Shown one piece after another: positions 20,836-27,726 of a stretch of 28,974 bases of DNA. The stretch's first letter is position 1. Each line of letters starts with the position of its first letter. Source of the stretch: Oscillospiraceae bacterium (GTDB lineage Bacteria; Bacillota; Clostridia; Oscillospirales; Ruminococcaceae); NCBI GenBank assembly GCA_015067125.1, contig SVNB01000006.1, positions 1-28,974 of the forward strand. Direction: 5' to 3'. The translations under genes were made by a program, and so were the position numbers. The notes beneath the pieces were generated by a model that searched no databases, was not told the origin of the DNA, and was given only the letters and a program-made list of their open reading frames with translations.

Positions 20836-20889
20836 AATTCTGTCCTCCTTTTTTATAAGCTGCACTTAAAAGCATTGGCGGCTTTTTTA

Positions 20890-23073
20890 TTATTCCTTTT
20901 TAAGCTTTGCAAAATTCGCCATAAGCTTTTTGGTGCCCACTTTTTCAAAGGCGATTTCTATAAGCGTATCGCCGCTCATGGCCTTTGCGGAAAGCACCGT
21001 TCCCCTGCCGAAAACTTTATGAAAAACCGTATCGCCCGGTTTATAGCTTGCAGAAGCCTTGGGAGCTTCGGTATATGTTTTTTCCATGTGGATTTTTCCG
21101 CCTGGTTCTTCCTCAAAATGATAGCTTACGTTTCTTCTGCGGCTTTCGCTTTCGTCAAAAAAGTTTTTGTATTCCTCCGGAATTTCCTCCGCAAAGCGGG
21201 AAAGGCGGTTGTGGCTCGTCTGGCCGAAAATCATTCTGCTGGCGGCGGCGGTAAGATAAAGATTTTTCTTTGCCCTTGTAATGCCTACGTAAGCAAGGCG
21301 GCGTTCCTCTTCCATTTCGGTCATATCATAAATGGCCTGCATTCCGGGGAACACGCCTTCTTCCGCGCCGATTACGAACACGTTTTCAAATTCCAGACCC
21401 TTTGCGGAATGCAGGGTCATCATCAAAACGCTTTCGCTTTCTTCCATTCTGTCAAGATCCGTATAAAGAGCAACTTCTTCGAGAAAACCGGAAAGCTCTG
21501 CGTTTTCCGCCTCTGTCTGGTATTTTATAAGGTTGGTTTTAAGTTCACCCACGTTTTCAAGTCTGGTTTCGCCTTCCAGTCCCTGAGCACGAAGCATTTC
21601 GGTGTATCCGGTTTTTTCGCAGAGTTCATCAAAAAATTCTTCCGCGTCAAAATCCTCCGCCGTTTCCGCAAGGGATTTTATCATATCCGTAAAGCCTTTT
21701 AGCACGGTGCTTTTTTTCATAAGGTCTATATATTCGTCCGCGTGCTCAAAAACTTCAAAAAGGCTCATACCGGTAACGTCCGCAATATGCTGCGCCGCCG
21801 CAAGGGTTGTAGCGCCTATGCCCCTTTTGGGTTCGTTGATTATGCGTTCAAGGCGCAGGTTATCCGCATGGTTTTCTATAACGGACATATAGGCAAGCAT
21901 ATCCTTGATTTCCTTGCGTTCGTAAAAGCGCAGGCCGCCGATTATCTTATACGGCACGCCGGCACGCATAAAAGCTTTTTCAAGGCTGTTGGATTGGGCA
22001 TGCATACGGTAAAGCACCGCAAAATCGCTGTATTTTGCGCCTTTGCCAATACCTTCAAGCACTATATCGGAAATATATTCCGCTTCTCTGTCCTCATCAA
22101 TACAACGGCGTACTGTAATTTTGCTTCCGTCTCCGTTGGAAGTCCAAAGGTTTTTGCCTTTTCGCTCGGTATTGTGGGCAATAACTTCGTTTGCGGCAGA
22201 AAGTATATTCTGCGTGGAACGATAGTTCTGTTCCAGCCTTACCACCTTTGCCCCGGGGAACTGTCTTTCGAAAGAAAGGATATTTTCTATGGTAGCTCCG
22301 CGGAATTTATAAATGGACTGATCATCATCACCCACAACGCAAAGGTTTTTATTCTTTGCGGCCAAAAGCGCCACAAGCATATACTGCACATGGTTTGTAT
22401 CCTGATATTCGTCCACCATGATATACTTCCAGCGGTTCTGATAATATTCCAGCACTTCCGGGTGGGTTTTAAAAAGCCTTACCGTTTCGCAAAGCAGGTC
22501 GTCAAAATCCAAAGCGCCCGCTTCGTGCAGTTCCTTCTGATAAGCCGCATATACCCTTGCGGTAATCTTCATACGGTAATCGCCGTTTCGCTCCGCAATA
22601 TCCGCCACGTCCTGCGGAGATTCCAGCCGTTCTTTTGCGTGGCTTATGGCACCAAGCAAGGGTTTTGGCGGAAACTGCTTTTCTTCCATATTAAGATTTT
22701 TAAGGCATTTTTTCACTACTCTGATGCTGTCATCCGTATCATAAATGGTAAAGCTTTTCGGCAAATCCAAAAGTTCCGCATCTCTGCGCAGAATACGCAC
22801 GCACATACTGTGAAAAGTAGAAGCAAAAACCTCCTGCGCATCCGGGCCAAGCTTTGCCACAAGGCGGTTTTTAAGTTCATCCGCGGCCTTGTTTGTAAAA
22901 GTTATGGCAAGAATATTCCACGGGCGCACGCCGGTTTCTATAAGCCTTGCAACCCTTGCAATAAGCACGGTGGTTTTGCCGCTGCCTGCCCCTGCAAGCA
23001 CAAGAAGCGGCCCTTCTTTATGCATAACCGCCTCCATCTGGCGGTCGTTAAGCGTATCGTATAAAAAAGCCAT
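20890..23073 (-). CDS. pcrA: ATP-dependent DNA helicase PcrA/UvrD
   Basis: 727 residues, ATG after CCGGAGGT. All SF1A motifs are seen: Q-motif LNDRQMEAV, Walker A GAGSGKTT (28-35), Ia ITFTNKAADEL, II VDEYQDTN, III GDDDQSIYKFRGA, IV QNYRST, V TLHSAKGLEFE and VI VGITRAKK. The C-terminal 60 residues form the Tudor-like domain (GDTVFHKVFGRGTVLSA) that in PcrA contacts RNA polymerase. PcrA unwinds 3'-to-5' in repair, replication-fork rescue and plasmid replication. It heads the minus-strand run pcrA-mscS-ymfF-ymfH-lgt-folD-GNAT, with its own promoter upstream. The length is usual for the family. Confidence 0.97.
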   Translation of the reverse strand: MAFLYDTLNDRQMEAVMHKEGPLLVLAGAGSGKTTVLIARVARLIETGVRPWNILAITFTNKAADELKNRLVAKLGPDAQEVFASTFHSMCVRILRRDAELLDLPKSFTIYDTDDSIRVVKKCLKNLNMEEKQFPPKPLLGAISHAKERLESPQDVADIAERNGDYRMKITARVYAAYQKELHEAGALDFDDLLCETVRLFKTHPEVLEYYQNRWKYIMVDEYQDTNHVQYMLVALLAAKNKNLCVVGDDDQSIYKFRGATIENILSFERQFPGAKVVRLEQNYRSTQNILSAANEVIAHNTERKGKNLWTSNGDGSKITVRRCIDEDREAEYISDIVLEGIGKGAKYSDFAVLYRMHAQSNSLEKAFMRAGVPYKIIGGLRFYERKEIKDMLAYMSVIENHADNLRLERIINEPKRGIGATTLAAAQHIADVTGMSLFEVFEHADEYIDLMKKSTVLKGFTDMIKSLAETAEDFDAEEFFDELCEKTGYTEMLRAQGLEGETRLENVGELKTNLIKYQTEAENAELSGFLEEVALYTDLDRMEESESVLMMTLHSAKGLEFENVFVIGAEEGVFPGMQAIYDMTEMEEERRLAYVGITRAKKNLYLTAAASRMIFGQTSHNRLSRFAEEIPEEYKNFFDESESRRRNVSYHFEEEPGGKIHMEKTYTEAPKASASYKPGDTVFHKVFGRGTVLSAKAMSGDTLIEIAFEKVGTKKLMANFAKLKKE

Positions 23074-23107
23074 TGGTTTACCTCCGGTTATAATAAGCTA
23101 ATTATAT

Positions 23108-23136
23108 ATAATACAATAAAATTATGAATTTTTCAA
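23108..23136 (-). promoter_or_regulatory. sigma-A promoter of the pcrA run
   Basis: On the minus strand, TTGAAA (23131-23136), a 17-base spacer and TATTAT (23108-23113), about 35 bases before the pcrA start. Confidence 0.75.
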
Positions 23137-23160
23137 TAACAGCGGCGCACCAACGCAAAA

Positions 23161-23190
23161 AAACAGGCACGGCCAAAGCCGTGCCTGTTT
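23161..23190 (-). terminator. Rho-independent terminator after the dockerin protein
   Basis: A 13-base-pair perfect stem, AAACAGGCACGGC with GCCGTGCCTGTTT (23161-23173/23178-23190), has a 4-base loop. A T7 tract follows on the minus strand, and the hairpin begins 1 base past the stop. Confidence 0.92.
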
Positions 23191-23191
23191 G

Positions 23192-26100
23192 TTATTCCGC
23201 CGCTTCTTCCGCAGGGAAAACATTTATTAATTTTACCGTATGCCTACGGATAAAGGCGGAATCCATTACGTTAACTTCGCCGTCAAGGTTTACGTCGCCC
23301 GCAAGCTTCTGCCCCGCATCAAGGGTAAGCAGTCCTGCGGCGTAGCGCCTTGCATAGTTTGCGTCTATGGTGTTTACCTTGCCGTCGCGGTTGATATCGC
23401 CCACTTTGTAAGCGGGTATTTCGCGGCTTTCGTAATAATCGCAGTTGGCGCAGTCACGGCGCTCCTCGCCCGCTTCGAAAGTCGTAGGCGCTTTGTACAA
23501 ATACCATTCGCCAAGGCTGTGGCCGGTTGCCGGAATTGTGGTTTTATCACCCACTCCGCAGAAAATGCAAAGATAACCGCTGTAACCTTCTTCTGTGCAG
23601 GTAGGTTCAACAGTTATGTTATCATAGCTGTGTTCCCTGTTAAGAATATAAAGTTCATTTTCATCACTGTTGTTCCACACGGGAATGTTTACGGCAACAG
23701 TGCCTTCCGGTGCAACAAGATAACCGCCATTGGCGTGGAATTCATTATACGTTTCATTAGAGAAAGTGGTTTTTATAATTCCATAATCACCAATAAAACT
23801 TACCTGAATACCCTTGCGAGATCCCGTCTGGTCAAAGGAATTTGCGTAAATTCTGTCGCCCGGTAATACCGGAATTGTAACGGAATATACCGTCGATCCC
23901 GCATCTACCCAGTCGCCCAAATGATTTATCATATCCTTTTCGGGAATCAACAAATTCCATAAGTTTGTTTTACTGCAGAACTCATCAGGAAGTTTTTGCA
24001 GATGGTCTGCCAATGCAAACTTCTGCCAGGAACCCTCTATTTCCGCAGTTTCAACAAATCCACAGTTTTTACAGATTCGGGTATCAATGCCAACTCCATC
24101 TGCAGACGGAACGGTTGTGTGTGTCCATTCACCAAAAACATGGGATTTTCCGTCAGCCACACTTATATCAACCGTTCTTTCGGTATAGCCAACACGAACA
24201 GTTATCGAACAATCCAATTTAGTAAATACGCCGTTTTCCTGCTCGAAGCTGTTTATTTTAACTGTTGCTTTCGCTGCTCCGGCATCTTTCAGGTATTCGT
24301 TAACTACGCTCTGCACACAGGCAATAGCTGCCTCTTCATCTGCGATTCCCTCCATCGCATATTCACGGCATATAAGAGAATCATATATTCTGTCTGCAGG
24401 GTCTTTTTCGTAGCCGCTTAAAACTGTAACCTGATAAGGACTTTCAACTGCACCCATTGCGGCCATTTTGGCAATGGTGCTGTATTCTTCCGGCAATTTG
24501 CCAACTGCGGGACTGTCTTTGATACCGGGCAATGTATAAGTATCTTTGCGTGCGGACTGAGGTATCAACGTTTCCGCCATCACAACACCCGCAATATAGC
24601 GTCCGATTCCGAAACTCAGATGCTGAACGTCATACTGCAAACCGATTTGCGGATCCTTCAGCAGTGCGGTGCTGCCTGTACCGGAACTGAATTCCAAAGC
24701 ATCAAAATAAGTGGTTCTTGCGTTTTGGATTCCAGTGCCGACCGGAATGATACCCGCAAACCGCTTGCCGCTGTTTGTGCCTTTCATATTCATATAATTT
24801 GGAGAATATTCAGCAATGCCACTATATCCTGCCACAGTATCGCTGCCATAGAATTTTGTAGTAGCCCACGGCATATAGTAATAAACTTCTGCATCGGGTT
24901 CATGCTCCGCAAAATAATCCAGCAGATATCCTACGGATTTTTCCGGTTCTTTAAACCTGGCATCGCCGCCGGTATAAGTGGAGAGTGGCTCCGTACCATC
25001 CGCTTCGTGCTGATAAGATTGGATAACTATAATATCCCATTCACGCGCTTCCAGTTTTTCAAGAATTTTATTGTCGGCGTTTTTTCCGCTTGACGGGGTC
25101 CATTGATAATCCGTTTCCGGACCAATTTCTGTATAGGTGTAACCTGCTGTATTATTCATAGCGCAGGTGGCATGGTACGCCAAAGTTGCCGAACCTTTAT
25201 ACATAACCGCCAGATGAACGTCATATTTGTCTGCCAGCATACTCTTCATAGCGTTATAAGTCATGCTGTTTTGCATATCGTACCAAAAATCCACCGCATC
25301 CCAGCTGAAACTATTGCCGATTGCAAGTATTTCGAGCGTTCCGTTGCCGTTGCTATCCCATTCGGCTGTGCCGCAGATGGTACAAACACCATTTTTATGG
25401 GTATGCCCGGCAGGTTCGGTGTAGTTATCCACATAGCTTTCCCCGCAGATTGTACAGGCGTGGGTGGTGTAACCCTGCTCGGTGCAGGTCGGTTCGGTTG
25501 TTTCGTGTTTATAATTATGATAACATTCCGAAAGCCAGTTTATTGTTCCGCCATAATTCTGTTTTACCGTTTCTTCCCAGCTTGCATCGCCATCGGGATA
25601 ATAGACATTTGCGGTGATATCCATCAAAGATTTTTCCGCAAAAAGCGGAGCGGAACCCGTAAAACGCAGAAAAGCCAAATCAGAGCATCCATAAAATGCC
25701 GCATCTTCTATTTCTGCAAAAGTTTCCGGAAAGGTCAGCTGTTCCAGTTGAGCGCAGCCGAAAAATGCGTGATAACCTATTTTTTTAAGATTTATCGGCA
25801 GGCTTATGTGCCGCAGGGCATAACAGCGCGAAAAAGCCTCGGATTCTATGGCGGTGATATCATCGTGCAAAACAATGGTATCCAGATTTTCGCACTGGCC
25901 GAAAACGGCTTTTTCAAGCGTTTTTACGTCGCTTGGAATAACAATATAATCCAGCGCGGAGCATTTAAAAAACGCGCTTTGGCCTATTTCTTCAAGGGAC
26001 TGCGGCAGGGTGATATCATTAAGAGCAGTACAACCCCAAAAGGCGTTTTTGCCTATTTTTTCAAGGCCTTCCGGCAGGTTTGCCGAAACAAGATTTTCGC

Positions 26101-27583
26101 ACTGCGCAAAGGCGGTGCTTCCGATGGAGGTTATTCCCTCCTCTATTACAACGGAGGTTATTTCTTTGCTTTGAGCACGCCACGGCACGCTTTGAGCATC
26201 GGCATAATCTTCCATTTCGCCGCTTCCGTAAATTTTGAGCACGCCGTTTTCAAGCTTCCAGAATGCGGAAGGACCACAGGGGTTTTTAATTCTCTCCGAA
26301 AACACGATTTTTCTCAGCATTCCATCCGCGGCGCAGTAATAAAGCGTTCCGTCGGAATCATCGACGCATATAACTTCCGGTTCTGCCCGAAGACCAGCAT
26401 ATCCGAGACAGAAGCTTTCGACAACCTTTTGCTTTTCAAGGTCGATTATATGAAGCGGCGCATCACCGCCGAAATCGCACATGCAAAGAATTTTTCTGCC
26501 GTAATAACAGCAGCCCTGGAGATAGTTATAATTTTCGCTGTCGAACCGGGATTTTATATCGTCTGTTTCAAGAGTAACCACATTGCAGCCGTAGCTTTCA
26601 CTGTATGTTCCTTCGCCGATTTCCGGAATAGCAAATTCAAAAAATCTTATTGTTTTATCTGCATCACGCATTACGAACGCATAAAGCCTGTTTTCGTCCG
26701 TATCAACAACAAAATTTCCATAGGGGCGAACGTCACCGTTATTTTCCTTGGATTTCCAAAGGGTCAGATTATCGGTAAATCCTACTTTTATCACCTGAAC
26801 AAGTTCCGTTGAAAAATTTCCTTCGGTTTCAAGAAGGCGATAAACGCAGCAGGTTCCTTCCATTCTGTCTTCCGCTTCCGCATAGTTGTTATAGATATTG
26901 ATATACAAAAGCGGATATTTATCGCCAGGTTCGTAATAGGTGCTTCCTAAGCAGACGGAATTTGCGTGGGGCTTTATCGTTTCTTTTCTATCAAGAGTAA
27001 TTCCGCCGAGCTTTTCAAGAGTTCTGAGGTCAAAAATCTCTCCGCTTCCTGCCGCACCGAAAACAAAGAGTTTTCCGTCATGGATATCTCCGTCCTGCCA
27101 GACTCCGATTTTACCCATATCTTCATAGGTGAAACCGAAATCCGGAGCCGGAACTTCTTCCTCAGGAAAATAGAATTTCACTCCGGATGATATTACATCT
27201 TCTTCAGCGAGGTTTCTCTGGTCAAGGGTGCGGAAAACTACTCTAAAATAAATTCCGCTCGGATACTTTTTGGAAAGTTCCGCCGTGGTAAAAGGGATTC
27301 CGTCGCCGAGCCAGCTGCTTGTTCCAAGATAATTATATTCGGCGTCATAAACAAAATTGGTCATTGTATATCCGGAACCGATGCTCACTCCACTGTAACT
27401 TTCAAGCAGAAGATAATCCGCGGTTCTGAAGCGGGTTTTTGTGCTGTTGTTCGTTCCGTCAACGGAAGCAATGGTTCCCTGTTCCCAAAGGATTTCATTA
27501 TTTTCCTCCTCCGCCGCAAAAACCTGCATCGGAAAAGCAGAGAACATTATTAAAACAGCAAGTGCAAAGCTGATTAAACGCAT
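23192..27583 (-). CDS. large secreted multidomain protein: LRR_5 repeats, DUF4886 domain, C-terminal dockerin
   Basis: 1463 residues from ATG 27581-27583, after AAAGGAGAA; a frame extension to 27622 lies upstream of that site. A Sec signal peptide ends near residue 23 (AFPMQVFA). Residues 25-430 are beta-rich, with a propeller-like stretch (about 130-430). Residues 436-465 are the NPCGPSAFWKL-type lead-in often found before BspA-like repeats. Residues 470-650 hold seven LRR_5 repeats of 23 residues (consensus IGxxAFxxCxxL). Cys-pair modules (CTICG) follow at 695-745. Residues 745-1050 resemble DUF4886, an SGNH-hydrolase-like domain (AIGNSFSWDA at the start, QHLSFGIGRYIAG late). More Cys-pair and beta modules lie between. 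The C-terminus (about 1393-1457) is a dockerin with two calcium loops, DINRDGKVNTID and DVNLDGEVNVMD. Dockerins plug into cohesins of a scaffoldin; no cohesin is in view. It has its own promoter and terminator. Confidence 0.88.
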   Translation of the reverse strand: MRLISFALAVLIMFSAFPMQVFAAEEENNEILWEQGTIASVDGTNNSTKTRFRTADYLLLESYSGVSIGSGYTMTNFVYDAEYNYLGTSSWLGDGIPFTTAELSKKYPSGIYFRVVFRTLDQRNLAEEDVISSGVKFYFPEEEVPAPDFGFTYEDMGKIGVWQDGDIHDGKLFVFGAAGSGEIFDLRTLEKLGGITLDRKETIKPHANSVCLGSTYYEPGDKYPLLYINIYNNYAEAEDRMEGTCCVYRLLETEGNFSTELVQVIKVGFTDNLTLWKSKENNGDVRPYGNFVVDTDENRLYAFVMRDADKTIRFFEFAIPEIGEGTYSESYGCNVVTLETDDIKSRFDSENYNYLQGCCYYGRKILCMCDFGGDAPLHIIDLEKQKVVESFCLGYAGLRAEPEVICVDDSDGTLYYCAADGMLRKIVFSERIKNPCGPSAFWKLENGVLKIYGSGEMEDYADAQSVPWRAQSKEITSVVIEEGITSIGSTAFAQCENLVSANLPEGLEKIGKNAFWGCTALNDITLPQSLEEIGQSAFFKCSALDYIVIPSDVKTLEKAVFGQCENLDTIVLHDDITAIESEAFSRCYALRHISLPINLKKIGYHAFFGCAQLEQLTFPETFAEIEDAAFYGCSDLAFLRFTGSAPLFAEKSLMDITANVYYPDGDASWEETVKQNYGGTINWLSECYHNYKHETTEPTCTEQGYTTHACTICGESYVDNYTEPAGHTHKNGVCTICGTAEWDSNGNGTLEILAIGNSFSWDAVDFWYDMQNSMTYNAMKSMLADKYDVHLAVMYKGSATLAYHATCAMNNTAGYTYTEIGPETDYQWTPSSGKNADNKILEKLEAREWDIIVIQSYQHEADGTEPLSTYTGGDARFKEPEKSVGYLLDYFAEHEPDAEVYYYMPWATTKFYGSDTVAGYSGIAEYSPNYMNMKGTNSGKRFAGIIPVGTGIQNARTTYFDALEFSSGTGSTALLKDPQIGLQYDVQHLSFGIGRYIAGVVMAETLIPQSARKDTYTLPGIKDSPAVGKLPEEYSTIAKMAAMGAVESPYQVTVLSGYEKDPADRIYDSLICREYAMEGIADEEAAIACVQSVVNEYLKDAGAAKATVKINSFEQENGVFTKLDCSITVRVGYTERTVDISVADGKSHVFGEWTHTTVPSADGVGIDTRICKNCGFVETAEIEGSWQKFALADHLQKLPDEFCSKTNLWNLLIPEKDMINHLGDWVDAGSTVYSVTIPVLPGDRIYANSFDQTGSRKGIQVSFIGDYGIIKTTFSNETYNEFHANGGYLVAPEGTVAVNIPVWNNSDENELYILNREHSYDNITVEPTCTEEGYSGYLCIFCGVGDKTTIPATGHSLGEWYLYKAPTTFEAGEERRDCANCDYYESREIPAYKVGDINRDGKVNTIDANYARRYAAGLLTLDAGQKLAGDVNLDGEVNVMDSAFIRRHTVKLINVFPAEEAAE

Positions 27584-27620
27584 AAAGACAGATTCTCCTT
27601 TTCGCATTTTTCCATAATAC

Positions 27621-27649
27621 ATTTTAGCCCTTCATGCCGAAAAAGTCCA
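27621..27649 (-). promoter_or_regulatory. probable promoter of the dockerin protein
   Basis: On the minus strand, TGGACT (27644-27649), a 17-base spacer and TAAAAT (27621-27626). The -35 is imperfect, but the spacing and position fit. It is divergent from the promoter at 27667. Confidence 0.5.
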
Positions 27650-27666
27650 GTATTTGGCTGTTTTTG

Positions 27667-27695
27667 TTGACCGTTTTTAAAATAGGTTTTATAAT
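27667..27695 (+). promoter_or_regulatory. sigma-A promoter of the collagen-like lipoprotein
   Basis: TTGACC (27667-27672), a 17-base spacer and TATAAT (27690-27695), 31 bases before the start codon. CGGAGGT follows as ribosome site. Confidence 0.88.
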
Positions 27696-27726
27696 AGTTA
27701 TATATAACTGACTTTCGGAGGTCACC

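Noticed and set aside
21742..23064. A 440-codon plus-strand frame across pcrA
   Set aside because: It is a shadow of the PcrA helicase; low-complexity composition, no start signals and no known motif.
25103..26812. A 569-codon plus-strand frame inside the dockerin-protein gene
   Set aside because: It is antisense to the LRR and DUF4886 regions; no ribosome site, and the Cys/Phe/Arg-rich composition fits a frame shadow.
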